DNA of 25,250 nt from UBA7236 sp964638865 (GCA_964638865.1 CAZXBG010000045.1:1-25250); one strand, 5' to 3'. Counted from the stretch's first letter, positions 8,758 to 17,344 are shown. Notes: a model not told the origin generated them from the letters alone. Numbers and translations are program-made.

Positions 8758-10152
8758 ATGAAGGGCTCAAACAAATTTGAATATTCATCAAAACTTAAAA
8801 ATACTTTTCTTGCCATATTGGCAACTGGAGTTGTACTGACTGTTATAGGATTTTTGACCGGATCTTCGATGGATAGATTTTGGTCGAATTTTCTCCTCGA
8901 TACCATTTTCTTTTTAGGGATTTCAGTTTTGGCTGTATTTTTCCTCGCAGCTCATCAGCTTGCAATGTCGGGTTGGCATATTATGGTGAAAAGAATTCCG
9001 GAAGCTATCAGCCAGTTTGCAAAATTCGGAGCTTTATTTATGTTGGTTATTATTTTCGGAGTAATTGGGAATTATCACAATTTATATCATCATTGGGATA
9101 ACGATTTTGTTAAACATAAAACAGTTTCTGTTGTTGAACTAAATGAATATGATGCGCATTTAAAAGAAGAAGGTCATGTAGAAGAAACTTTGGCTTTTCA
9201 CAGAGAGTGGCAGGACTTTCAATACAATCAATACCGCTCAGAGGAAGAAATTCAAGGTGGCCATAAAGAAGCGCATGTTGAATTAGTTGCTGATGAGAAT
9301 GGAGAAGTAAAAAATCCGCATTATGACAGATTTATTGACGGAAAATCATCTTATTTGAATAGTACTTTTTGGACCATAAGATCAATTATATACCTAGCAG
9401 TTTGGGTATGGGTGGCATTTATGTTGCGCAAATTCTCTTTGCAGGAAGATATTGATGGGTCTACAAAATGGTTTATGAAAAGCAAATTCTGGGCGGCAAT
9501 ATTTTTACCAATCTGGGGTGTTACAAGTTCCATGATGGCCTGGGATTGGCTAATGTCTCTGGATCCACATTGGTATAGCACTTTATTCGGCTGGTATACC
9601 TTCGTTTCTCTTTGGGTTGCTTGTATTTGCACTATTTTATTGATAGCAATATTCCTTAAACGCAAAGGCTACCTTCCACAATTAAATGAAAACCATTTAC
9701 ACGATCTTGGTAAATACGCATTTGCATTTAGTATTTTCTGGACCTATTTATGGTTCAGCCAATTTATGTTGTATTGGTACGGTAATATTCCGGAAGAAAC
9801 TAAATGGTTCCTCGAACGCGCAAGAAGTAGTTATAGCGGATTGTTTTACGCAAATCTTTTTCTCAACTTTGTTTTCCCATTCCTTATGTTTATGCGCAGA
9901 GATGCAAAACGCGACATGAGAGTTTTAACTATAGTTGCTTCTGTATTAATATTATCACATTGGCTCGATTTCTTTGTAATGATAATGCCAATAACAGTAG
10001 AAGGAAACTGGGGAATTGACTTCATGGAAGTTGGAATGTTTTTAACCTTTGCTGGGTTGTTTTTATACGTAGTATTTGGAGAACTTGCAAAAGCTTCTCT
10101 GGTTCCTGAAAAACATCCTTTATATAAAGAAAGTCTTGATCATCACATATAA
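8758..10152 (+). CDS. actF: Alternative complex III subunit ActF, second NrfD-like membrane subunit
   Basis: A 464-residue polytopic membrane protein, the second NrfD-like subunit of ACIII and a paralogue of ActC; it probably supports the membrane part and proton movement. Helices begin at about 14-34, 46-66 and 89-106; a fourth starts at about 203. The loop between helices three and four is long: residues about 115-190 form a charged stretch rich in Glu and His. Lys/Arg lie at the N-terminus and after helix two, so by the positive-inside rule this loop faces the periplasm. ActF proteins that I can recall have a clearly shorter segment here. ATG 8758 follows a purine-rich AAAGAAAAAATAAAAGC stretch. 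The next gene, coxB, starts 9 bases later. Confidence 0.93.
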   Translation: MKGSNKFEYSSKLKNTFLAILATGVVLTVIGFLTGSSMDRFWSNFLLDTIFFLGISVLAVFFLAAHQLAMSGWHIMVKRIPEAISQFAKFGALFMLVIIFGVIGNYHNLYHHWDNDFVKHKTVSVVELNEYDAHLKEEGHVEETLAFHREWQDFQYNQYRSEEEIQGGHKEAHVELVADENGEVKNPHYDRFIDGKSSYLNSTFWTIRSIIYLAVWVWVAFMLRKFSLQEDIDGSTKWFMKSKFWAAIFLPIWGVTSSMMAWDWLMSLDPHWYSTLFGWYTFVSLWVACICTILLIAIFLKRKGYLPQLNENHLHDLGKYAFAFSIFWTYLWFSQFMLYWYGNIPEETKWFLERARSSYSGLFYANLFLNFVFPFLMFMRRDAKRDMRVLTIVASVLILSHWLDFFVMIMPITVEGNWGIDFMEVGMFLTFAGLFLYVVFGELAKASLVPEKHPLYKESLDHHI

Positions 10153-10161
10153 ATTTAAACA

Positions 10162-11592
10162 ATGGCTACCGGTTGGTTGATATTTTTTGCAATAGTAATG
10201 ATTGTTGTGGTTTTGTTCCAGGTAACAAGAACACTCGACCTTGTGGGTCAATTAAGGGGCAGTGAACGCACAACTCCTGAAATGACAAATCTCCACGCAA
10301 TTTTGGGGATGATCTTTATGGTTGTCGGATTATTTGGTTTCTTTTGGTCCTTCGGTCATTATCAGGATAGAATGTTGGACCATCATTCGTCTGATAATTC
10401 AATCATCATTCATAAAATGTTTGTGATAACCTTATGGGTAACAGGGATTGTATTCGTAATAACAACGGTTTTATTATTCTGGTTTGCATACAAATACAGA
10501 AATCGCCCCGGACTTAAAGCAGTGCATTTTTCACATAGCAATAAACTTGAATTTATTTGGACAATTGTTCCAACGATTGTTTTAACGGGGCTAGTTGTTT
10601 TCGGATTACAAGCTTGGACAGAAATTATGGCGAAACCATCAGAGGGTGCAATTACTGTTGAAGTAACCGGTCAGCAGTTTTTTTGGAGCAGCAGATACAC
10701 TGGACCTGATGGTAAATTGGGCCCACGGGATTACGATCTTATCTGTGCTGAAAATTCAATCGGAATTGTAACAAGAGAATGGATTGAACATCGAAAAACT
10801 ACGCTAACAGGAAGTGAAAAGTTAAATTACAAAGGAGAAATCCAAAAATTAACGGAACGCGAGTCTGAATTAAATGGAATTTTAAAGGGTTATTACAATA
10901 TCGTAAATAATTCACCAAATAAATACAGAGTTGCAGAGGTTAAAGATTCAGTTGCAATTTTAGAAAAAGAATTAAATAAGATCCCGGGCAAAATTAAAAT
11001 CCGCGAAAAATGCCTTGAACGTATCACCGGAAAATACACTGAGGAATATATGAAATTGCATGCACCGGAATTAACATGGGGTTATGACGATCCAATGCCA
11101 TCCGAAATACATGTTCCTGTAAATAATGTGGTTAGTTTAAAAATTACGGCATTGGATGTATTACATAATTTTGATATTCCTCACATGGATGTTAAAATGG
11201 ACGCTGTTCCCGGTATGCCTACCTCTTTTAAATTTACACCACTTGTAACAACAGCTGATAAAAGAGTTGAATTATCCGACAATCCGGTTTGGCAAAATAT
11301 TAAAGAAGGTGATGAGCTACCAAGATGGAAAACTTTTAATTATGAAGTGGCCTGTGCCGAACTTTGTGGATCTGGACATAGTTCAATGAAGTATATACTC
11401 ATTATAGATACACAAGAAGATTATGAAAATTGGGTTTCGGCATTGCCAAGTAAATGGAGTCAGGTTGTTAATGATCTGAAATTGGAAAACGGATTTTCTG
11501 AATTTGCACCAAAACCGGTTGTAGTTCCAGCAGTAAAAACCGATACTGTAACGGTAGCAACCGGAGATTCTATTTTGATTTCACAACAATAA
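10162..11592 (+). CDS. coxB: Cytochrome c oxidase subunit II (CuA) with long internal insertion
   Basis: A 476-residue subunit II of the aa3-type oxidase, which accepts electrons at the CuA centre on the periplasmic side. Hydrophobic segments lie at about 4-22, 44-66, 88-110 and 129-151, two more than the two-helix core. The cupredoxin domain has the CuA ligands His335, Cys398, Glu400, Cys402, His406 and Met409 in CAELCGSGHSSM. Between the first cupredoxin strand (QQFFWSSRY, 171-179) and the next (SEIHVPV, 314-320) sit about 130 residues, of which about 205-295 are charged and helical, probably a coiled coil; this segment is much shorter in common homologues. There is no CxxCH, so no fused cytochrome c. 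The gene lies between actF and coxA; its stop directly abuts the open frame of coxA. Confidence 0.95.
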   Translation: MATGWLIFFAIVMIVVVLFQVTRTLDLVGQLRGSERTTPEMTNLHAILGMIFMVVGLFGFFWSFGHYQDRMLDHHSSDNSIIIHKMFVITLWVTGIVFVITTVLLFWFAYKYRNRPGLKAVHFSHSNKLEFIWTIVPTIVLTGLVVFGLQAWTEIMAKPSEGAITVEVTGQQFFWSSRYTGPDGKLGPRDYDLICAENSIGIVTREWIEHRKTTLTGSEKLNYKGEIQKLTERESELNGILKGYYNIVNNSPNKYRVAEVKDSVAILEKELNKIPGKIKIREKCLERITGKYTEEYMKLHAPELTWGYDDPMPSEIHVPVNNVVSLKITALDVLHNFDIPHMDVKMDAVPGMPTSFKFTPLVTTADKRVELSDNPVWQNIKEGDELPRWKTFNYEVACAELCGSGHSSMKYILIIDTQEDYENWVSALPSKWSQVVNDLKLENGFSEFAPKPVVVPAVKTDTVTVATGDSILISQQ

Positions 11593-11616
11593 TTGACCGC
11601 AAGAAAAAAGAAAGAT

Positions 11617-13494
11617 ATGTCAGTAGAAACAACTTTACAATCAACTCCTGTTGAAACACACGATGCCGGTCATGGTCACGACGATCATCACCATCATCAA
11701 AGTTTCATAAGAAAATATATATTCAGTGAAGACCACAAAACAATATCAAAACAATTCCTGATAACAGGAATGATTTGGGCTATTGTTGGTGGTTTGCTTT
11801 CTGTTTTATTCAGAATACAACTGGGATATCCTGATGCTGATCTAACATGGATAAAACCACTTTTAGGTAAATGGATTACTGCAGAAGGTCAAATTGCGCC
11901 GGAATTTTATAATGCATTAATTACCATGCACGGAACAATTTTGGTATTCTTTGTATTAACTGCGGGATTGAGCGGAACTTTCGCAAACTTTTTAATTCCG
12001 CTAATGATAGGAGCACGCGATATGGCTTCCGGCTTTCTAAATATGCTGTCGTACTGGTTCTTCTTTTTGGCAAGTATTGTAATGGCGGTTTCCTTCTTTC
12101 TTGCAACAGGACCTGCATCAGGGGGTTGGACAGCTTATCCTCCGCTGAATGCACTGCATGACGCAGCCTCGGGAAGCATTGCAGGGGTTGATTACTGGCT
12201 TATTTCAATGGCGCTATTCATTGTTTCATCGCTTCTTGCCGGTTTAAATTATATCACAACAATAATTAATCTCAGAACGAAAGGAATGAAAATGTTCCGA
12301 CTTCCGCTTCCAATCTGGGCATTATTATTAACTGCCGTAATTGGCGTATTATCATTCCCGGTATTATTATCTGCAGCGGTATTATTATTATTTGACAGAA
12401 ATTTAGGAACGAGTTTTTATCTCGATCAAATAAATCTCGGTGGTGAACCACTTGCAAACTCTGGTGGAAGTCCGATATTATACGAACATTTATTTTGGTT
12501 CCTTGGTCACCCGGAGGTGTACATCATCATCTTGCCGGCCATGGGAATTGTATCGGAAGTTCTGTCTGTGCATTCACGTAAACCAATTTTCGGATATGCA
12601 GCGATGATCTATTCATTGCTCGCAATTACTGTATTATCATTTATTGTTTGGGCACATCACATGTTCATGACCGGTATGAATCCTTTTATCGGATCCATTT
12701 TCGTAATCTTTACGTTGATTATCGCAGTTCCTTCGGCAATTAAAGTATTTAACTGGCTCACAACCCTATGGAAAGGTGATATACGATTAAATCCGCAAAT
12801 GCTTTTTGCAATTGGATTTGTTTCTATGTTTATTTCCGGGGGATTAACGGGAATATTTTTAGGAAACTCCGCAATTGATATTCGATTACACGATACTTAT
12901 TTTGTTGTTGCGCATTTTCACCTCGTAATGGGTGTTGCAGCTTTCTTCGGAATGTTTGCCGGTGTGTATCACTGGTTCCCGAAAATGTTCGGACGTTATA
13001 TGAATCAAACCTTAGGTTTCATCCATTTTTGGGGAACCATAGTTGCAGCTTATTTAATATTTTATCCAATGCACTTTGAAATTGCATTGCCGAGAAGATA
13101 TTATACACACTCCGGTTTTGAAACCTTTGCAGGATTTGAAAGTTTGAACATGTTTATTTCAACTGTTGCAATTATTTCATTCGCATTGCAACTGTTATTT
13201 GTATTTAATTTCTTTTATAGCATTTGGTACGGGCGTAAAGTGCGTGAGAAAAATCCTTACAATGCAAATACATTGGAATGGACAACGCCAATTCGTCCGG
13301 GACATGGTAATTGGCCGGGAGAATTACCGGAAGTACACCGTTGGCCGTATGACTATAACAAACACGGAAGAGATTTTATTCCGCAAACAGAACCTTTGAG
13401 CCAATATGAAATTGAACACGGCGAACACGGTGATGAAGGGGATAGTGAGATTATTAAAAAAGACGATAAGGATCATAAAGACGATCATGTATAA
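11617..13494 (+). CDS. coxA: Cytochrome c oxidase subunit I (aa3-type, A family)
   Basis: The catalytic heme-copper subunit (625 aa from ATG 11617). It reduces O2 to water at heme a3-CuB and pumps protons. All metal ligands are visible: His105 and His435 for heme a, His433 for heme a3, and His298, His347 and His348 for CuB. FWFLGHPEVY supplies Glu300 of the D channel and Tyr302 of the His-Tyr crosslink. Asp135 and Asn142 match the D-channel entry, and Lys376 (VPSAIKVFNW) matches the K-channel Lys, so this is an A1-type enzyme. The N-terminus is His-rich (GHGHDDHHHH) and the C-terminus acidic and His-containing. The frame is open to a TTG at 11593 directly after the coxB stop, but ATG 11617 preceded by AAGAAAAAAGAAAG is the better start. 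Confidence 0.97.
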   Translation: MSVETTLQSTPVETHDAGHGHDDHHHHQSFIRKYIFSEDHKTISKQFLITGMIWAIVGGLLSVLFRIQLGYPDADLTWIKPLLGKWITAEGQIAPEFYNALITMHGTILVFFVLTAGLSGTFANFLIPLMIGARDMASGFLNMLSYWFFFLASIVMAVSFFLATGPASGGWTAYPPLNALHDAASGSIAGVDYWLISMALFIVSSLLAGLNYITTIINLRTKGMKMFRLPLPIWALLLTAVIGVLSFPVLLSAAVLLLFDRNLGTSFYLDQINLGGEPLANSGGSPILYEHLFWFLGHPEVYIIILPAMGIVSEVLSVHSRKPIFGYAAMIYSLLAITVLSFIVWAHHMFMTGMNPFIGSIFVIFTLIIAVPSAIKVFNWLTTLWKGDIRLNPQMLFAIGFVSMFISGGLTGIFLGNSAIDIRLHDTYFVVAHFHLVMGVAAFFGMFAGVYHWFPKMFGRYMNQTLGFIHFWGTIVAAYLIFYPMHFEIALPRRYYTHSGFETFAGFESLNMFISTVAIISFALQLLFVFNFFYSIWYGRKVREKNPYNANTLEWTTPIRPGHGNWPGELPEVHRWPYDYNKHGRDFIPQTEPLSQYEIEHGEHGDEGDSEIIKKDDKDHKDDHV

Positions 13495-13497
13495 TTC

Positions 13498-14391
13498 ATG
13501 AACAGAGAAACAACTATATCGAAAACAGGGTTGATAAAAACGATCGCAGCCAAACTTAAGGATTACCAAATCCTTGTTAAGTTCAGGTTGAGTTTTATTG
13601 TTGTATTCAGTGCAGGGATTGGATATTTATTTGCAGGTGGTGATCAGGCTCATTTTTTATTATTTCTTTTAGGAGGATTTTTAATTACCGCTTCATCAAA
13701 TGCACTAAATCAGATTATTGAATCTGATACTGATAAATTGATGATCAGAACAGCAGATCGCCCGCTGGCAGCAGCCCGTATGCAAAATACAGAAGCAATT
13801 ATCGCTGCCGGAATTATGGCCATCTCCGGAATCGCAATTTTATGGATATTTTTTAATACCCTAAGTGCATTACTTGGCGCTCTTTCTTTAATTGGTTATG
13901 CGTTTATATATACACCCATGAAAAAAGTTTCTCCGATAGCGGTTTTTATCGGAGCATTTCCTGGAGCTATGCCACCACTGATCGGTTTTGCTGCTGCATT
14001 TGGGCAGATAAATGACCTGGCAATATTGTTATTCGCACTTCAGTTTGTTTGGCAATTCCCGCATTTTTGGGCAATAGCTTGGGTTTCTTGTGAAGATTAT
14101 GCGAAAGCGGGTTTTCATTTATTGCCATCAGCAGATGGAAGATCTAAAACAACAGCAACACATATTGTTGTTTATACATTACTTTTATTACCGGTTAGTT
14201 TGATAATGTATTTTATGGGATATACAGGTTTGATATCAGCAGTAATAGTATTTATTACCGGGTTATTATTTCTGTATCAGGCAATTCAATTATACAGAAC
14301 ATGCGATACGAAAGAAGCACGAAAATTAATGTTCGGTTCATTTTTATATTTACCGGTGGTTTTAATTGCATTATTAATTGATAAATTGTAA
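13498..14391 (+). CDS. ctaB: Protoheme IX farnesyltransferase (heme O synthase)
   Basis: A 297-residue UbiA-family membrane prenyltransferase that adds a farnesyl group to heme B to give heme O, the first step toward heme A for the oxidase encoded around it. The first Asp-rich motif is N71-QII-E75-S-D77-T-D79 followed by Arg84-Thr85 and Arg88-Pro-Leu; Glu75 replaces the first Asp of the common NxxxD form. A second conserved stretch, DYAKAGFHLLP, lies near residue 200 and matches the typical heme O synthase YA(R/K)AG motif. About eight to nine helices can be traced. It starts three bases after the coxA stop and ends 8 bases before coxC. The next enzyme, heme A synthase, is not in the window. 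Confidence 0.95.
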   Translation: MNRETTISKTGLIKTIAAKLKDYQILVKFRLSFIVVFSAGIGYLFAGGDQAHFLLFLLGGFLITASSNALNQIIESDTDKLMIRTADRPLAAARMQNTEAIIAAGIMAISGIAILWIFFNTLSALLGALSLIGYAFIYTPMKKVSPIAVFIGAFPGAMPPLIGFAAAFGQINDLAILLFALQFVWQFPHFWAIAWVSCEDYAKAGFHLLPSADGRSKTTATHIVVYTLLLLPVSLIMYFMGYTGLISAVIVFITGLLFLYQAIQLYRTCDTKEARKLMFGSFLYLPVVLIALLIDKL

Positions 14392-14399
14392 AAGATATT

Positions 14400-14996
14400 A
14401 TGTCGGAATTAATACATAAACGTTTTATTGTTCATCCATATAAATTTAATATGTGGATCGCAATAGTAGCTATGGTAATGTCATTTGCTGCACTTACCAG
14501 TGCATATGTTGTTAAAAGAGGAGATGTTAACGTTTGGAATGTAATTCAACTGCCCAAAGTATTTATTACAAGCACAGTAATAATTGTTGTCAGCAGCATT
14601 TTTATGCACGCGGCATATTTGGCGTTTAAAACCGGTAGGGTTAGTTTATACAGGGGATTTATCATCATGGCATTTATTTGCGGTGCATCATTTTTAACAT
14701 TGCAAATACAAGGTTGGTCACAATTGTTAAATTCAGGAATTGATCTCGGATCAAATGTTTCCAATTCATTTGTATACGTAATAACAGGCGCGCATTTTGT
14801 GCATGTTTTAGGAGGTGTTATCGCATTATTGGTATTTTCCATTTTGGCATTTACTAAATATAAAATAACGAACAGGTCAGAAAAACAGACACAGGATAAA
14901 AACAATATTGTCAGTGTAGAAGTTATGATGACCTACTGGCATTTTGTAGATATTTTATGGGTGTATTTATATTTTTTCTTAATATTAAACAATTAA
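14400..14996 (+). CDS. coxC: Cytochrome c oxidase subunit III, first of two tandem copies
   Basis: A 198-residue five-helix membrane protein of the heme-copper oxidase subunit III family. The C-terminal signature of the family is present (TGAHFVHVLGG near 129-139 and YWHFVDILWVYLYF near the end). At the position of the conserved helix glutamate the sequence reads FLTLQIQGW, with Gly105 in place of the acid that the downstream paralogue retains (Glu136 in SQAWEW). The two subunit III genes are adjacent, 10 bases apart, as is usual in Bacteroidota. This copy probably has a structural role in the oxidase. Which copy takes the standard subunit III place is an inference. Confidence 0.9.
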   Translation: MSELIHKRFIVHPYKFNMWIAIVAMVMSFAALTSAYVVKRGDVNVWNVIQLPKVFITSTVIIVVSSIFMHAAYLAFKTGRVSLYRGFIIMAFICGASFLTLQIQGWSQLLNSGIDLGSNVSNSFVYVITGAHFVHVLGGVIALLVFSILAFTKYKITNRSEKQTQDKNNIVSVEVMMTYWHFVDILWVYLYFFLILNN

Positions 14997-15006
14997 ATAA
15001 AATACT

Positions 15007-15681
15007 TTGGAAGCAACTGCAAAACCAACTGCAAAAGAACTATGGGACGGAGGCGATTCGCCTTTTAGGGTGAGCTATGGGAAGATTATGATGTGGTATT
15101 TTCTCATCAGTGATACCTTTACTTTTGCCGGCTTACTCATTTCCTATGGTGCTATCCGCACAAGTCATGCAAAGCATGACCCAACGAATATTCACTCATG
15201 GCCGGACCCTAATGAAGTATTTAATTCAGGTCCTGGATTTCACCATGCACCATTGATATTTGTAACCTTTATGACATTTACGCTTATCCTAAGCTCTGTT
15301 ACTATGGTGCGTGCAGTGCAGGAGGGACATAACATGAACAGGCAAGGTGTAATGAAGTGGATGATATTTACAATCATTGGCGGATTGGTTTTCGTATTGA
15401 GCCAAGCCTGGGAATGGACACATCTTATCCACGAAGGAATGACGCCAACAACAAACCCTTTTGGTGCAACATCCTTTGGCGCTCTGTTTTTCCTTATAAC
15501 CGGGTTTCACGGGTTTCACGTGAGCGTTGGTGTTTTGTTAAACAGTTGGGCTTTATATGCAACCTATAAAGGAGTATTTGAAAAACGTGGACACTATGAA
15601 ATGATTGAAAAATTAGGCCTTTACTGGCACTTTGTAGATCTTGTTTGGGTTTATGTATTTCTTGCATTTTATTTATTCTAA
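15007..15681 (+). CDS. coxC: Cytochrome c oxidase subunit III, second tandem copy
   Basis: A 224-residue subunit III paralogue with helices at about 29-49, 83-103, 117-134, 155-175 and 200-222. It keeps the conserved glutamate (Glu136 in LSQAWEW) and the histidine-rich family signatures TGFHGFHVSVG and YWHFVDLVWVY. The start is TTG at 15007: an in-frame TAA lies nine bases upstream and the next in-frame ATG falls at residue 28, inside the first helix, so TTG is the only plausible start. The gene follows the first subunit III copy by 10 bases and precedes the subunit IV-like gene by 18. Confidence 0.92.
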   Translation: MEATAKPTAKELWDGGDSPFRVSYGKIMMWYFLISDTFTFAGLLISYGAIRTSHAKHDPTNIHSWPDPNEVFNSGPGFHHAPLIFVTFMTFTLILSSVTMVRAVQEGHNMNRQGVMKWMIFTIIGGLVFVLSQAWEWTHLIHEGMTPTTNPFGATSFGALFFLITGFHGFHVSVGVLLNSWALYATYKGVFEKRGHYEMIEKLGLYWHFVDLVWVYVFLAFYLF

Positions 15682-15699
15682 AAAAAATATTACAAGCGT

Positions 15700-16035
15700 A
15701 TGTCAAATTTAACCAGAGAAGAATCAAAGAAACGAGTTTGGAAAGTATGCGGAATTCTTGCAGTGGTAACCGCGGTAGAAATTGCAGCTGCTTTGTCGCA
15801 TTATAAATTTTTTCATGAATCTCCGAAAATGCTGCTCAATGTATTATTCATTATATTAAGTGCTGCAAAAGCATATTATATTATGAGTGAATTTATGCAT
15901 CTTAAATATGAATTAAAAGCAATGGCAGTAACTATTTTGGCGCCATTCTTATTTTTGGTTTGGGGAATAATTGCATTCCTTTGGGAAGGTAATTATTGGT
16001 TGAGTTCAAAGGAATTTTGGGATATACTTAGATAA
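15700..16035 (+). CDS. Cytochrome c oxidase subunit IV-like small membrane protein
   Basis: A 111-residue protein with three predicted helices (about 16-35, 44-64 and 75-97). Size, helix pattern, and position directly after subunit III identify the prokaryotic cytochrome c oxidase subunit IV family, an accessory part of the oxidase without cofactors. A conserved-looking stretch KAYYIMSEFMHLKYE lies between helices two and three, typical of this group. ATG 15700 is clear. The stop is two bases before the next gene, so translation is probably coupled. Confidence 0.88.
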   Translation: MSNLTREESKKRVWKVCGILAVVTAVEIAAALSHYKFFHESPKMLLNVLFIILSAAKAYYIMSEFMHLKYELKAMAVTILAPFLFLVWGIIAFLWEGNYWLSSKEFWDILR

Positions 16036-16037
16036 TT

Positions 16038-16682
16038 ATGGCAAAAAAAAAGGGGCGCTTGTGGGTAGCGGTAATGCTCTTCATGATCGTTATTCTTCCT
16101 TTAATATCGGTTATTTTACTTCAGAAAGGATTTAAGGTAAGAGAGGAGGCGCCCGCCAGCGGCAGTTTGATCCAAACAGATCTGCAACAAATTCCGGATT
16201 ATTTTACAATCTCGCATCGCGGGGATACTATCACGAAACAAGGTATGCACAATAAGGTTTGTATACTCGATTTTGTTTCCTATTCATGCGGTACGGCTAA
16301 CGATGCCCGTGAGCGAAGATTATATGAGATACAGGCTGATTATTATGGGAAAACCAAAGCTTTTCGACTGCTCACTCATACCTTAAATCCCGGCGAAGAT
16401 CGAACTCCCCAATTAAAATTGATGGCTGAACGTTATGCCGCACGCGAAATATGGCACTTTTTGTCCGATCCGGATTCCTCTTCTTTAAGGCTTTTTGATT
16501 TTTGTAACAGCTCAACAAATAATATTTCATTTTCTGAAACTGATTCTGCCTGTCCGAGGTTTGTTTATTTGGTAGATGGGGATGGTTTTCTGCGAGGTGT
16601 GTATGATCCGCTTGACGAAAAACAAAATCAGGACCTTTACAACGATATATTATTCCTATTGAACAAACTGAATCTTAAATGA
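16038..16682 (+). CDS. SCO1/SenC-like thioredoxin-fold protein with altered copper site
   Basis: A 214-residue protein with an N-terminal membrane anchor (about 9-28) and a periplasmic thioredoxin-like domain of the SCO family, which in its canonical form delivers copper to CuA. Here the CxxxCP motif reads SYSCGTANDA: Cys84 is kept, the second Cys is Asn88 and the following Pro is lost. At the position of the copper-ligand His, found by aligning the downstream paralogue (HSDKFALVD) with CPRFVYLVD, there is Cys172. The fold signature THTLNP (SFSLNP in the paralogue) is retained. Function may be redox or structural rather than standard copper transfer. The stop overlaps the start of the next SCO gene (ATGA), so the two are translationally coupled. 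Confidence 0.82.
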   Translation: MAKKKGRLWVAVMLFMIVILPLISVILLQKGFKVREEAPASGSLIQTDLQQIPDYFTISHRGDTITKQGMHNKVCILDFVSYSCGTANDARERRLYEIQADYYGKTKAFRLLTHTLNPGEDRTPQLKLMAERYAAREIWHFLSDPDSSSLRLFDFCNSSTNNISFSETDSACPRFVYLVDGDGFLRGVYDPLDEKQNQDLYNDILFLLNKLNLK

Positions 16683-17344
16683 GTAAAAGAAAAAATCTGA
16701 TAATAGCAGGTGTAGTTGGTGTAGCCTTTATTCTTTTTTTTATTTTTGTTTATCTCCCTTATGCCGATAAGCAGAAAAATTTGAACAAGGTCTCCGAATC
16801 TATGCAATTTTCTTCCTATCTGCTTGATTCCGTTAACCACATTCCTGATTTTGTTTTTATTGATCAAAATGGGAATGAAATTACAAATCGCGATGTGCAG
16901 GGAAAGGTATTCGTTGCGGATTTTTTTTACACTACCTGTGATGCTTATTGCCCTGTAACAACAGCACAACTTGCCAAAGTTCAAAATTCTATAAATTCAT
17001 CCGCAGCTTTCAAGATATTATCGTTTTCACTAAATCCTGATACCGATTCTATTCCTGTGCTGAAAAAATTTGCCGAACAATATGGTGCAAAAGATATGGT
17101 ATGGCATTTTTTGCGAGGGAAACAATCTGATATTTTTTCTATAGGGGAAAATGGATTTTACACCATGGTTCAGGACGCTCAAGGATCTTTTGAAGGCCAC
17201 TCCGATAAATTTGCACTCGTAGATAAAAGCGGGAATATCAGAGGATTTTATAAAGGTACAGATTCCATTGAGGTAAAGGCAATGATGATGGATATTAATT
17301 ATCTCTTGCTTAAAGACAAAGAGCATGAACGAAAAAACAATTAA
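16679..17344 (+). CDS. SCO1/SenC family copper chaperone for cytochrome c oxidase
   Basis: A 221-residue SCO protein with an N-terminal anchor helix (about 7-27) and a periplasmic thioredoxin-fold domain. The copper ligands are all visible: Cys87 and Cys91 in TTCDAYCP, and His174 in FEGHSDKFALVD. The family loads copper into the CuA site of subunit II, and its place in the oxidase operon supports this role. The start ATG overlaps the stop of the upstream degenerate paralogue by four bases, and the 3' end overlaps the next gene by 20 bases, which points to tight co-translation of the assembly genes. Confidence 0.93.
   Translation: MSKRKNLIIAGVVGVAFILFFIFVYLPYADKQKNLNKVSESMQFSSYLLDSVNHIPDFVFIDQNGNEITNRDVQGKVFVADFFYTTCDAYCPVTTAQLAKVQNSINSSAAFKILSFSLNPDTDSIPVLKKFAEQYGAKDMVWHFLRGKQSDIFSIGENGFYTMVQDAQGSFEGHSDKFALVDKSGNIRGFYKGTDSIEVKAMMMDINYLLLKDKEHERKNN

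Noticed and set aside
15499..15520. Direct repeat GGGTTTCAC twice in a row
   Set aside because: It encodes the GFHGFH stretch of the subunit III signature TGFHGFHV; a conserved coding feature rather than a DNA repeat of interest.
15357..15569. Plus-strand frame inside the second subunit III gene
   Set aside because: Wrong frame of a well-matched subunit III gene; no support of its own.
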